This document shows, piece after piece, positions 6,548 to 14,333 of a stretch of DNA of 21,361 nt; the stretch's first letter is position 1; each line of letters opens with the position of its first letter. Source of the DNA: Chloroflexota bacterium. Its GTDB lineage: Bacteria; Chloroflexota; Anaerolineae; CG2-30-64-16. Where the stretch lies: NCBI GenBank assembly GCA_029555885.1, contig JAKPQT010000454.1, positions 1-21,361 of the forward strand, in the 5' to 3' direction. Both the position numbers and the translations under genes were made by a program. The notes under the pieces were generated by a model. That model did no database searches. It was not told the DNA's origin and was given only the letters and a program-made list of their open reading frames with translations.

Positions 6548-7428
6548 GTCATGCGATAGATGCCCTCGTTCGTGAACGAGGCGGAATGCGGCGACAGGAT
6601 GATGTTGTCCAATGTCAGGAAGGGATGGCCCGCGGGCAGCGGCTCGGTGATGAAGACATCCACCGCCGCGCCGGCCAATCGCCCCGTGCGCAGTGCGGCC
6701 GCCAGCGCGTATTCGTCGACAACCGGCCCGCGCGCCGTGTTGATGAGATACGCGGCCGGCTTCATCCGGCCCAGCTCGCGCTCCCCGATCAGGCCGCGCG
6801 TCTCCGCAGAGAGCGGGCAGTGCAGCGAGAGCACGTCCACCAGCGGGAGGAGTGCGTCGAGCGAATCCACGGACTCGATGCCCAGCTCCCGGCTGCGCTG
6901 CGGGTTGACATAGGGGTCATACGAGATGACCCGCATGCCGAGGGCCTGCGCGCAGATGGTCGCCACGCGGCTGCCGATGCGCCCGATGCCGACGAGCCCG
7001 ATGGTCTTGCCTGCAAGATCCATCCCGCGCAGCACAGGTCGCCGTGCCCAGCCCGGCTCGCGCGCGATGCGATCACCGGGGAAAGTGTTGTGGGCCAGCG
7101 CAATCAACCAGCCGATGGTGTTTTCGACCACAGGCAGCGTAGGGCCGTCGGGCGTGTTGACCACCAGGATATCCCGCGCAGACGCGGCGGCCACGTCGAT
7201 GTTATCGACCCCGATGCCCGGCCGCCCGATGACGCGCGCCCGCGTGACACGGTCCAGCACGTCCGGGGTGAACTTGTACTGCACGTTCGTAACGATGCCA
7301 TCCGCCTCCGGCAGCGCGTCCAGCCAGGGATCGGTGGGGCGCAGCGGGCCGATGACTTCCGCTCCGTTGTACAGCAGGGTGGTTGCCTCGTCGGGCATAT
7401 CATAATAGAGCAGCAGCACTTTCTTCAT
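6538..7428 (-). CDS. D-2-hydroxyacid dehydrogenase (NAD-binding), C-terminus lost by frameshift
   Basis: This resembles phosphoglycerate dehydrogenase-like oxidoreductases, which interconvert 2-keto and D-2-hydroxy acids with NAD(P). The start at 7428 is chosen for the GAGGT ribosome site 5 nt upstream; a longer frame to 7503 runs through an AT-rich repeat. Seen in the protein: RPGIGVDNID (69-78), Rossmann motif GLVGIGRIG (144-152), NTARGPVVDE with Arg233, Glu262 in TEPLP and His281 in SPHSASF, so the catalytic residues remain. The frame stops early at 6538 after MTMG. An 8-bp tandem duplication at 6532-6547 causes this: with one copy removed the frame runs on for 28 residues (CIEQVLMVLRDE, HLVNPEVW) to a stop at 6446-6448, giving 324 aa, a normal family length. 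The product is therefore 296 aa without the last helix. It follows the aldolase gene with a 58-bp gap and is probably co-transcribed. Confidence 0.88.
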   Translation of the reverse strand: MKKVLLLYYDMPDEATTLLYNGAEVIGPLRPTDPWLDALPEADGIVTNVQYKFTPDVLDRVTRARVIGRPGIGVDNIDVAAASARDILVVNTPDGPTLPVVENTIGWLIALAHNTFPGDRIAREPGWARRPVLRGMDLAGKTIGLVGIGRIGSRVATICAQALGMRVISYDPYVNPQRSRELGIESVDSLDALLPLVDVLSLHCPLSAETRGLIGERELGRMKPAAYLINTARGPVVDEYALAAALRTGRLAGAAVDVFITEPLPAGHPFLTLDNIILSPHSASFTNEGIYRMTMG

Positions 7429-7446
7429 GCGGACCTCGATAATATC

Positions 7447-7474
7447 AATTGTGAATTGAGAATTATGAATTACG
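7447..7474. repeat. AT-rich heptanucleotide array, four units of AATTNNG
   Basis: Four consecutive 7-mers AATTGTG, AATTGAG, AATTATG and AATTACG lie in the 58-bp spacer between the aldolase and dehydrogenase genes. The composition contrasts sharply with the GC-rich surroundings. It is a degenerate short tandem repeat of the type seen scattered in some cyanobacterial and Chloroflexota genomes (from memory). Confidence 0.7.
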
Positions 7475-7486
7475 AACAGGTCAAGC

Positions 7487-8254
7487 TTAACCAGCGAGCG
7501 CATTACGCGCGTCGCGGACGCCGCCCACCGCCGCAGCGGAGAGGAGGCGCAGGTCTGCGCTGATGACCAGGAACTGGTAGCCGTTGCGGCCCCACCTCAC
7601 TGCCTGCTCGATGTTACCGGTGTCGATGCCGGGAACCTTGCCTGTGTTGCGGCAGGCCTGCAAAACACGCTCCAATGCCCGCGCGTGCTCTTCGCGATGG
7701 GGGGCCTCCCGCGGCGGGAAACCGAGCGACAGCGAGAGATCCGCTGGGCCGACCATGCACCCGTCTACGCCGGGCACAGAGAGAATTGCTTCGGCATTGT
7801 CGACCGCCTCGACCGTCTCGATCTGCACCGCGACGAAGACCTGCTCGTTGATCCACTCCGGATAGTCGTCGCCGTAGACCAGGCAGCGGCCCGTGCCGTA
7901 GGAGCGCGTGCCGACCGGCGGGAAGCGACAGGCATCCGCCGCGGCCTGCGCATCCTCGCGCGTGTTGACCAGCGGCACGATGATGCCCAGCGCGCCCGCG
8001 TCGAGCAGTCGGCCGATGCGATGGAAGCGATTGGATGAGACGCGCGCCATCGGCGTGGATGGCCCGCTGCTGACTGCAGACAGGCCGTCGATGACCGAGT
8101 CCTCGCCCCAGGAGCCGTGTTGGGTGTCGAGGTAGAGGAAATCCGCGCCGCAGCGCCCCATGAACTCTGCAACCACGAGCGAAGGCAGCTTCAACGAGTA
8201 GCCGACGACCGGCTCCCCGGCCAGCATCTTCTGTTTGGCGACGTTAATCTTCAT
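7487..8254 (-). CDS. HpcH/HpaI-family class II aldolase
   Basis: The 255-residue length and motifs fit the HpaI/RhmA/GarL group, which use a divalent metal to split 2-keto-3-deoxy sugar acids or related compounds into pyruvate and an aldehyde. Visible are YLDTQHGSW with the catalytic-type His46, Arg71 in ARVSSN, the metal ligands Glu146 (QIETVEAVDNA) and Asp172 (MVGPADLSLSLG), and the conserved FPPVGTRSYG loop. The ATG overlaps the stop of the GH127 gene (ATGA), and GGAG lies 9 nt upstream, so the two are translationally coupled. The neighbours suggest a sugar-acid substrate, for example 2-keto-3-deoxy-pentonate or -rhamnonate, but the exact substrate cannot be read from the sequence. Confidence 0.9.
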   Translation of the reverse strand: MKINVAKQKMLAGEPVVGYSLKLPSLVVAEFMGRCGADFLYLDTQHGSWGEDSVIDGLSAVSSGPSTPMARVSSNRFHRIGRLLDAGALGIIVPLVNTREDAQAAADACRFPPVGTRSYGTGRCLVYGDDYPEWINEQVFVAVQIETVEAVDNAEAILSVPGVDGCMVGPADLSLSLGFPPREAPHREEHARALERVLQACRNTGKVPGIDTGNIEQAVRWGRNGYQFLVISADLRLLSAAAVGGVRDARNALAG

Positions 8255-10137
8255 GCGTTTGACTCCAGGATGGGAAATTCCGCAATACGCAGATTGGTGC
8301 AGCCGTACGGGATCAGCGTAAGCGGTTCAAGGGGTTCGTCCGACGTGACAGGTCCGGCCGGCAACTCGCCGGCGGAGCCGTTCACCATCTCCCAAGCGGA
8401 CAGACGGCGGCCATGCGCCGTCGCAACGACCGGCGCGCCCTCCGGCGAGAACGGCTGCGGGCCCATCGGCTGCTCGATGAACGCGATCTCACGGTCGGAT
8501 GCCAGCGCATAGTTCCACGGCGTCGTGGAATACACCTCCCAGTCCGCGTGGGGCAATTCGCGATAGGGCTTATCAGCGTGTACGCGGCGCCAGTCCTCCC
8601 CGATGCGCAGCGCATACACCAGCGGCCCGCGCTCGACCGCGACGGACCCGCGCGGCCGCGGCACCAGGGCGGGGCGCATCGGCAGATGCAGCACAATATC
8701 CGTCATGCCGGTCCACTCGCGCTCGATGCGAAGGAAGCTGCCCGGCTGCGCGAGGGTCGCTTTCTCGCCCGCCACGCGTACCTCCGCGCCCTGCGCCCAG
8801 GCCGGGATGCGTAAGTGCAGCGGGAAGCGCACCGCCGCGGCGGCTGTCACGCGGAAGCGCAGCGTCTCGCGGAACGGGTAATCTGTGTCCAGCGCGACGC
8901 TCACCGCCTGCCCCTGCACGGTCGTCTCGACCCGGCTCGGCGCATACGCGACCGCGGCCAGACCGCGGTCCTGCGTTGCCATCCACAGGTGCGCGGCGAA
9001 CTTCGGCCAGCCCTGGCTGAGGTTGGCCGTGCAGCAGCCGTAGTTCGGCTCCACGCCGAAGATGTTCGCCTCCGGACCGTTGGTGTTCCACGTACGGTCG
9101 GGCCGGATGCTGCATTCGACCTGGTTGACCTGCTGGTCATACTGGTGTGCCCACATATCCGGCGAGAAGGTCGCAGGCAGCGCGTTGAAGACGATCTTTT
9201 CCAGCCGGTCACCGAAGGCCGGATCGCCCAGGAGCGCCAGGAGATGCTCCAACGAGTAGGCGTATTCGACGACCGCGCACAGCTCCGTGCCCTGGGTGGG
9301 GCTCAGCCCGGCCAGGCACTCGTCGCCCGAAAAAACACCCGTCACCATGCCGTGATAGCGGTCCAATTTGGCGATGATGTCATAGGCCGCGACGCGGTCG
9401 CGCTCCTCGCCGCTGAGCCGCCACCAGAGCGCCGGACCTTTCGGGGCCATCGCATTGTTGACGACGTGACCCGCGAAGTTCCAGCGGCCCTTCGGCGTCG
9501 GCTCCGTCACGGGCCAGCGCGCGAAGAAGGCCGGCCAATCGAACCCCTGCGCGTGCAGCTTGACGGCCAGGTCATACAGCCACGGTTCGCCCGTCCGCTC
9601 ATAGAGCCAGTAGATGCCGATCAGCGCCTCGAACCAGCGGAACTGGCCCCAGTTGAAGAGCGGCGCGCGGTCGATCACCCGGTCGATGCAGCGCAAGGCC
9701 CGCTCCAGCGCGGCGGTCGCCCGCGTATCGCCGGTTGCATCGGCATACTGCACCAGCACCTTGAGCGCCAGCAACTGCGCCCACAGGTCGTAGCTGGGCT
9801 GAACGGCCTGCCCTGCGCCCGCGACCATCTGTCGCGGCCCCAGCCAGCCATCCGCGGCCTGGTGCTCGATGATATGACCGACGTAACGGTATACCTTGTC
9901 CTTGAGCGCCGGGTCATCCAGGAGAAACGCCAGCGGCACGAGGCCGTCCAGCCAGTAGGGCGCGCGCTCCCAGCTTTCGGTGTCGCCGCCGAACCAGCCG
10001 CTGCGCTGGATATCGGGCCAGAACTCGTCGAGATGGCCGCTGATGCCGTCGGCCTGGATGCGCAACTGGCGGGCCAGCCAGCCCGCGGGCCGGATCGTGC
10101 CCAGGGGCAGGGGCGCGAAATGTGGTGTCTGAAGCAT
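8251..10137 (-). CDS. GH127-family (DUF1680) glycosidase, beta-L-arabinofuranosidase-like
   Basis: The 628-aa protein starts with the typical family opening (GWLARQLRIQADGISGHLDE, WERAPYWLDGLVPLAFLLDD, QAADGWLGP), an (alpha/alpha)6-barrel region. The zinc-cysteine active site known from Bifidobacterium HypBA1 appears to be conserved: Glu285 and Cys287 in TELCAVVE, and the pair Cys368-Cys369 in NYGCCTAN. The region from about 400 to 620 is beta-rich, as in other members. No signal peptide is seen, so it should act in the cytoplasm on imported oligosaccharides. Known activities are release of beta-L-arabinofuranose and, in a relative, aceric acid from pectin. It is the first gene of a three-gene operon with an aldolase and a dehydrogenase. 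The ATG at 10137 has AAGGAGAT 5 nt upstream. Confidence 0.9.
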   Translation of the reverse strand: MLQTPHFAPLPLGTIRPAGWLARQLRIQADGISGHLDEFWPDIQRSGWFGGDTESWERAPYWLDGLVPLAFLLDDPALKDKVYRYVGHIIEHQAADGWLGPRQMVAGAGQAVQPSYDLWAQLLALKVLVQYADATGDTRATAALERALRCIDRVIDRAPLFNWGQFRWFEALIGIYWLYERTGEPWLYDLAVKLHAQGFDWPAFFARWPVTEPTPKGRWNFAGHVVNNAMAPKGPALWWRLSGEERDRVAAYDIIAKLDRYHGMVTGVFSGDECLAGLSPTQGTELCAVVEYAYSLEHLLALLGDPAFGDRLEKIVFNALPATFSPDMWAHQYDQQVNQVECSIRPDRTWNTNGPEANIFGVEPNYGCCTANLSQGWPKFAAHLWMATQDRGLAAVAYAPSRVETTVQGQAVSVALDTDYPFRETLRFRVTAAAAVRFPLHLRIPAWAQGAEVRVAGEKATLAQPGSFLRIEREWTGMTDIVLHLPMRPALVPRPRGSVAVERGPLVYALRIGEDWRRVHADKPYRELPHADWEVYSTTPWNYALASDREIAFIEQPMGPQPFSPEGAPVVATAHGRRLSAWEMVNGSAGELPAGPVTSDEPLEPLTLIPYGCTNLRIAEFPILESNA

Positions 10138-10175
10138 GGGGGATCTCCTTCATGGAGCATGGACCGATGGGGAGT

Positions 10176-10204
10176 AGTGTAGCACGAAGCGGACCGCGGC
10201 CCAA
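10176..10204 (-). promoter_or_regulatory. Possible promoter of the GH127 operon
   Basis: On the minus strand TTGGGC (10204-10199) and TACACT (10181-10176) are 17 bp apart, about 40 bp before the GH127 start codon. The match to sigma-70 consensus is moderate and no other pair in the divergent gap is better. Confidence 0.4.
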
Positions 10205-10217
10205 GCGCGACGCGCAG

Positions 10218-10252
10218 CAGAAACCCGTTTTCTGGCAAAAAACGGGTTTCTG
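10218..10252. repeat. Perfect 14-bp palindromic hairpin element
   Basis: CAGAAACCCGTTTT (10218-10231) and AAAACGGGTTTCTG (10239-10252) are perfect inverted repeats around the 7-nt loop CTGGCAA. The element lies in the divergent gap between the GH127 and GNAT genes, 15 bp before the GNAT ATG. I recall near-identical hairpins dispersed in Chloroflexota genomes, so it is probably a small mobile palindrome rather than a local terminator. No gene runs into it from either side. Confidence 0.75.
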
Positions 10253-10267
10253 AAGTACATTACGCCC

Positions 10268-11098
10268 ATGATGCTGGTTACACCTGCCGCCTATCCTGCC
10301 CTCCAGCCCCTGTTTGCCGACATGCAGAACCACCTGCCCGTCGTCGCCGCGCTGCGCGGGGACATCGAGGCAGACGTCTATGCGGACGACCCCGCCCGCC
10401 CGCATGTTGCGCTGGTCGACGTGCGCCACTGTCGCCTGTATGTAGCAGGCCAGGCCACCGATCAGACGGTGGATACATGCGCGCACCTGCTCACGGAGGT
10501 CATTAATCCATCCGCCAGGGCGGACGGCGTGCCGGTGTTCTCGCTCTGCGTCGCGCCAGGCGGGTGGGAGGCGCACATGGACGTGCTGCTGGGGGGCCGG
10601 CCCTTCCAGCGCACGGAACGGCAGTATTACGAGTTCGATACGGCACAGCTGCCGCGCAATGCGTCCGTGCCAGCCGGCTATGGGCTACGCGAGGCAGACG
10701 CCACGCTGCTGGCGCAAGCGGGCTTGGCCGATCTCGATGCGCTGCGGGAAGAGATGACCTCCGAGCGCGCGTCGGTGGAGGAGTTCCTGGCGCGCAGCTT
10801 CGGCGTCTGTCCCGTGACCACAGACGCGCTCGTCGGGTGGTGCCTGTCGGAGTACAACACCGGCGACCGCTGCGAGGTGGGCATTGCGACGCTGCCGCCG
10901 CACCAGGGAAAGGGTCTGGCGACGGCGACGGGCAGCGCCTTCATCCAGCAGGCGCTGGCGCGCGGCATCACCCGCATCGGCTGGCACTGTTATACCGCGA
11001 ATCGCCCCTCCTGGGCCACCGCGCTTAAGATTGGCTTCACGAAAGCCGAGGACTATCCCGCATACCTCATCTGGTGTACAGGCAAAAACACAGCATGA
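10268..11098 (+). CDS. GNAT-family N-acetyltransferase
   Basis: This 276-aa protein has a variable N-terminal half (about 1-130) and a C-terminal GNAT fold. The acetyl-CoA pyrophosphate loop is VGIATLPPHQGKGLATA (204-220), followed by a helix (FIQQALARG) and HCYTANRPSWATALKIGF (240-257), typical of the GNAT_acetyltran group (Pfam PF12746, from memory). Such enzymes acetylate amines of small molecules or proteins; the acceptor is not predictable. Two ATG codons stand in a row at 10268 and 10271, with no Shine-Dalgarno sequence and a palindromic hairpin ending 15 bp upstream. The start is therefore uncertain, or the mRNA is nearly leaderless. It diverges from the GH127 operon and is followed 84 bp later by a methyltransferase gene on the same strand. 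Confidence 0.85.
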   Translation: MMLVTPAAYPALQPLFADMQNHLPVVAALRGDIEADVYADDPARPHVALVDVRHCRLYVAGQATDQTVDTCAHLLTEVINPSARADGVPVFSLCVAPGGWEAHMDVLLGGRPFQRTERQYYEFDTAQLPRNASVPAGYGLREADATLLAQAGLADLDALREEMTSERASVEEFLARSFGVCPVTTDALVGWCLSEYNTGDRCEVGIATLPPHQGKGLATATGSAFIQQALARGITRIGWHCYTANRPSWATALKIGFTKAEDYPAYLIWCTGKNTA

Positions 11099-11182
11099 AA
11101 TAGTGGTAGCAGCGCATGTCAGCTTCGCAATAATAAACAGTTAGATTTTCTGGTAAGCAATTATGCGGGAGAAACTGGCCCC

Positions 11183-11941
11183 ATGAATCGAGAGGAATTG
11201 CTGGCTTACTGGATGCGCGAGGAGCAACAGCCCTTCGAGGGGTGGGATTTCGCCTATCTCGACGGCCGCATGATCGAGGACGAGACGCCGTGGGACTACA
11301 TGGCGCGCGCGGCGGCATTGATGGACGGTTCAGCAATCGCGATCGACCTGGACACGGGCGGCGGGGAACGCCTGCTGGGGCTGCGGCCCCACTGGCCGCC
11401 GCGCCTCCTTACGACCGAGGAGTATCCGCCCAACCTCGCCCTTGCCCGCCAGCGACTCGAACCCTTAGGCGTGCAGGTCATCCCGGTCCACCTGACCGAC
11501 GACGACCCCATGCCGTTTGCAGACGGCGCGTTCGACCTGATCCTCAACCGCCACGCGGCGTTCAACCCGACGGAGGTCGCTCGCTGCCTCGCCCCGCGCG
11601 GTACGTTCCTCACGCAACAGGTACACGGGTTATACGCGTGGGACCTGATTGCCGCGTTCGATGCAAGGCCGGAATGGCCCGACGCGACGCCGGCCAAGTA
11701 CGTGCCGCGCTTGCAGGCCGCGGGACTGACCATTACCGACGTGCAGGAATGGCAGGGACGGCTGCGCTTCACAGATGTCGGCGCGCTGGTGTACTACCTG
11801 AAGGCCGTCCCGTGGACCGTCCCCGGATTCAGCGTGGCCACGCACCAACACTACCTGTTTGCGCTTCAAAAACGGTGGGAAGCCGAGGGCGAGTTGCGCT
11901 TCGTCGCGTGGAAATACCTGATCGAGACAAGGAAAGCCTAA
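11183..11941 (+). CDS. Class I SAM-dependent methyltransferase
   Basis: This 252-aa protein has the Rossmann-type methyltransferase core. Motif I is AIDLDTGGGERLL (52-64), the acidic residue after strand 2 is in LTTEEYPPNLALA, and DGAFDLILNRHAAF marks strand 4. The second half (LQAAGLTITDVQEWQGRLRF, VYYLKAVPW) is typical of small-molecule methyltransferases near the UbiE/rRNA-methylase-like group. The substrate is unknown. The ATG at 11183 has only a distant GGGAG (12 nt). The 84-bp gap after the GNAT gene is AT-rich and may hold its own promoter, though I could not pick a convincing pair of boxes. A palindromic repeat follows downstream. Confidence 0.85.
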   Translation: MNREELLAYWMREEQQPFEGWDFAYLDGRMIEDETPWDYMARAAALMDGSAIAIDLDTGGGERLLGLRPHWPPRLLTTEEYPPNLALARQRLEPLGVQVIPVHLTDDDPMPFADGAFDLILNRHAAFNPTEVARCLAPRGTFLTQQVHGLYAWDLIAAFDARPEWPDATPAKYVPRLQAAGLTITDVQEWQGRLRFTDVGALVYYLKAVPWTVPGFSVATHQHYLFALQKRWEAEGELRFVAWKYLIETRKA

Positions 11942-11984
11942 TCTCAACCCGAAGGCGCTTAGGCTCGATCAGGCCGCAGAATGG

Positions 11985-12059
11985 CTCATGCAAAGACGCA
12001 AAGAGCGCCAAGAGTTTCTTTCTGGCGATATCTTTGCGTGCTTGGCGGCTTTGCGTGAG
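11985..12059. repeat. Imperfect long palindrome, GCAAAG/CTTTGC-rich dispersed repeat
   Basis: The left half, CTCATGCAAAGACGCAAAG and following (from 11985), is the near-exact inverse of the right half ending TTGGCGGCTTTGCGTGAG at 12059. The arms are about 28 bp with about six mismatches. It fills the gap between the convergent methyltransferase and glycosyltransferase genes and could form a bidirectional terminator-like hairpin. Repeats built of CGCAAAG/CGCCAAG units are, from memory, scattered in many genomes. Confidence 0.75.
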
Positions 12060-12061
12060 CT

Positions 12062-13747
12062 TCAACTGCGCCGCTCCCAGATCTGGTAGTTGCCCAGCGT
12101 CACAGTCGAACGGTAGTACGCGCGGATGTAGTCGTCCAGGAAGTTGACGCCGGTGCTTTCGGCGCTGGTGTTTGGCTCGTGCGAGTCCCAGATCTGGTAT
12201 GTCACCACCCAGCGCACGTCCTTCGCCTGGAGTTCGCGGACAATCTCTTGCTGGACCGGCAGGGTATTGGCCAGGCCGGGGTGCAGCTCGGTGTACTTCG
12301 TTGCAGGACGCCGTCCGGCCAGGAAATAGAACAGCACGTCGTTGGCGAAGATTTCGTCGTGCCGGTGCGTGCCGACGTAGATGTACTCATCCGGCCCGGC
12401 GCGGCGCTGCAAGTACAACACGGCCTGTTCCTGGTCCTGGGTGAGCAGGATGCAACCGGCGCGGGGCACCTGCGAGTAGCAGCCAGTGGGGGTGTTCTGT
12501 GCGTACCGGTCGAGCATCTCGGTGAAGTGCAGGACGTAAGGGTTCAGCAGGAGCAGGAAGGCCAGCCCGGCCAGGCCCACCGGCAGCACGCCCGACCGCC
12601 ACCAGCGGCCCGGCAGCCTGTATAGCAGCGCGGTCGCAAGAACGACGGCCACGATTGCGGTCGGCAGCGCGTGCAGCTCGTGATAGCGCGACGTCGCCTT
12701 GACGACCAACCCCAGTCCTGCGCCGACCATTGCCAGGTACAGGGCGGCGTGCGGCACGCGCTGTCCAGCCCGCTCGCCCCGGCGTAGTAACCCATATGCC
12801 GCGACGATCAGCGCCGCAACATAGGTCAGGATGGGCACATAGAGGCGCACCCAGTCCTCCCACTGCGGGCCGGACAGGTTCGCGAAATCGGGAATGAGAG
12901 CCGGCACCGGCAGATAGCGCGCCGCGCGGAAGGTCGTCGCCGGGAACACGATCAGGTCCTGCCACAGCGTGCCGAATCCCGCCTTGACGGCCAGGTAGGC
13001 GTACAACGGCAGCGCGATGACCACTGTGGCCGCCACGAGCACCGCCTCCGCCCGCACCAACGCGGCCAGCCGCCCACGCCAGGTGACCCCATCTGCGCTC
13101 ACCCGGCGCAGTTCGTAAGCCGCCACGCCCAATGCTGCGCCGATGCCCACGTACCCGCCGAAATCCAGCCGTAGCAGCGCCGTCACCCCCACCGCCGCTC
13201 CCGCCAGCGCCAGCCACAAACGGGGCCGCGAGCTGCCAACGAGATACCGCTGCAACAGGAGCATAACAAGCAGGATGGCCGCGGTCGCAGGGAAGGCCGG
13301 GTACGAGTAGAAGCGGATGGTGCCGAGCCAGAGGGTGACGAAGGCCCAGGGAATCAGCGCGGCCCAGCGCCCGGTCAGGCGCCGCGCCAGCGCGTATACC
13401 TCCAGCGTGAGCAGGCAGCGCAACGCGATATCGAGATAGCGCGCCACGAGCATGTTCGGCTCGGCCAACTCAAACACACCCGCGAGAAGATAGAAGTAGC
13501 CCGGGGAATAAAGGGTCCAGAAATCCCGATAGGGCAGTTCACCGAGGGTGATCCGCTCCGCGTTCAGCAGAATCAGCCCTTCATCGTAGAAGTTTGCGCC
13601 CGACTTGAGCTGCAGGGTCAGGAACCAGAAGCCAAACGCGAACAATGCGGCCAGGACGAACCAGGTCGGTTGGGCAGCCAATCTCTCACTGGCGCGGCCT
13701 TTGGCTACGGAGTTCACAGAAGGTGGCGAGGCGCTATCGGGAGCCAT
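12062..13747 (-). CDS. GT39-like membrane glycosyltransferase (ArnT/PMT type)
   Basis: This 561-aa polytopic membrane protein has a short cytoplasmic N-terminus and a first membrane helix at about 28-47. The next loop holds the acidic pair Asp55-Glu56 in FYDEGLILL, the position of the catalytic acidic residue of GT-C enzymes. The ELPYRDFWTLYSPGYFYLLA motif follows, common in bacterial PMT_2 proteins. About ten more hydrophobic helices are visible, then a soluble extracytoplasmic tail (from about 440) with YLQRRAGPDEYIYVGTHRHDE. The enzyme should transfer a sugar from a polyprenyl-phosphate donor to a lipid, glycan or protein outside the membrane. The ATG at 13747 is preferred over an upstream TTG at 13765, but neither has a clear ribosome site. 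It is separated from the upstream membrane-protein gene by a large palindrome, which may weaken or stop read-through. Confidence 0.85.
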   Translation of the reverse strand: MAPDSASPPSVNSVAKGRASERLAAQPTWFVLAALFAFGFWFLTLQLKSGANFYDEGLILLNAERITLGELPYRDFWTLYSPGYFYLLAGVFELAEPNMLVARYLDIALRCLLTLEVYALARRLTGRWAALIPWAFVTLWLGTIRFYSYPAFPATAAILLVMLLLQRYLVGSSRPRLWLALAGAAVGVTALLRLDFGGYVGIGAALGVAAYELRRVSADGVTWRGRLAALVRAEAVLVAATVVIALPLYAYLAVKAGFGTLWQDLIVFPATTFRAARYLPVPALIPDFANLSGPQWEDWVRLYVPILTYVAALIVAAYGLLRRGERAGQRVPHAALYLAMVGAGLGLVVKATSRYHELHALPTAIVAVVLATALLYRLPGRWWRSGVLPVGLAGLAFLLLLNPYVLHFTEMLDRYAQNTPTGCYSQVPRAGCILLTQDQEQAVLYLQRRAGPDEYIYVGTHRHDEIFANDVLFYFLAGRRPATKYTELHPGLANTLPVQQEIVRELQAKDVRWVVTYQIWDSHEPNTSAESTGVNFLDDYIRAYYRSTVTLGNYQIWERRS

Positions 13748-13765
13748 TGCGGGCACACCATCCAA

Positions 13766-13845
13766 GAGGCTGCCAGCCAGGGAGCCGGACTCATACAGGG
13801 CGACTGGCGGTCGCCCTGCGCCATGCTCCCCTGACAGGCAGCCTC
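13766..13845. repeat. Nested three-stem palindrome between membrane protein and glycosyltransferase genes
   Basis: Three concentric inverted repeats are seen. GAGGCTGCC (13766-13774) pairs with GGCAGCCTC (13837-13845), GGGAGC pairs with GCTCCC, and CAGGGCGAC (13796-13804) pairs with GTCGCCCTG (13810-13818) around a 5-nt loop. The element would fold into one long interrupted hairpin. Its right arm overlaps the stop codon of the gene at 13844. It could be a terminator-like attenuator or a small mobile palindrome. Confidence 0.65.
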
Positions 13846-14311
13846 AGACGTAGGAGATTGGCTTGGCTTTCTCGCGTCGATAGAGCCAGATGAACAGCAC
13901 CAGTAGTGTCAGGATTATCACCTCGACAGCCACGTTACCGCCTGCGGGCAACCCAGCCCGCAAGCTTTGACCGAGGATGATCGTGTTAGACACGAGCAGA
14001 ACAGCCAACTCGATTGCCGTGAACAGGGAGAAGTATCGAAGCAACCTTCCCTGCTGTACACCTGTACGATAAAAGTGTTCCGCAACGACGATCAGCATCA
14101 GAAGCACGATCCCCAGGATGATCACGCCAAAGCGGTCAGCCGCATTGCTCTGCATTCTGAGACTGAATTCGTGCTCTGGATCTGCGTTCAGGAGTGCAAT
14201 GCCAAACATGCCCGAGATCGCTTGGCGGATCAAGAGTGCACCCAGAGCACCCAGAGCGATAGAGACGACCCATAACAGGTAGGCCAGAACATATTTCGGA
14301 ACTTGCCGCAT
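13844..14311 (-). CDS. Small four-helix membrane protein of unknown function
   Basis: I do not recognise a family for this 155-aa protein. It has four strongly hydrophobic stretches: YVLAYLLWVVSIALGALGAL, VIILGIVLLMLIVVAEHF, LFTAIELAVLLVSNTIIL and VAVEVIILTLLVLFIWLY. It ends in a positively charged tail (RREKAKP). A soluble segment with DPEHEFSLRMQSNAADRFG lies between helices 1 and 2. Two ATG codons stand together (14314 and 14311); the second gives better spacing from GAGG. The stop of the ABC ATPase gene is only about 20 bp upstream, so it is probably the sixth gene of the transporter transcript, though a role in transport is not implied. Confidence 0.75.
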   Translation of the reverse strand: MRQVPKYVLAYLLWVVSIALGALGALLIRQAISGMFGIALLNADPEHEFSLRMQSNAADRFGVIILGIVLLMLIVVAEHFYRTGVQQGRLLRYFSLFTAIELAVLLVSNTIILGQSLRAGLPAGGNVAVEVIILTLLVLFIWLYRREKAKPISYV

Positions 14312-14333
14312 CATGCCTCGATTTTATGCCGAC

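Noticed and set aside
8815..10182. 455-codon open frame on the plus strand opposite the GH127 gene
   Set aside because: It has Arg/Val/Asp-rich composition without motifs; the minus strand carries the conserved GH127 active site.
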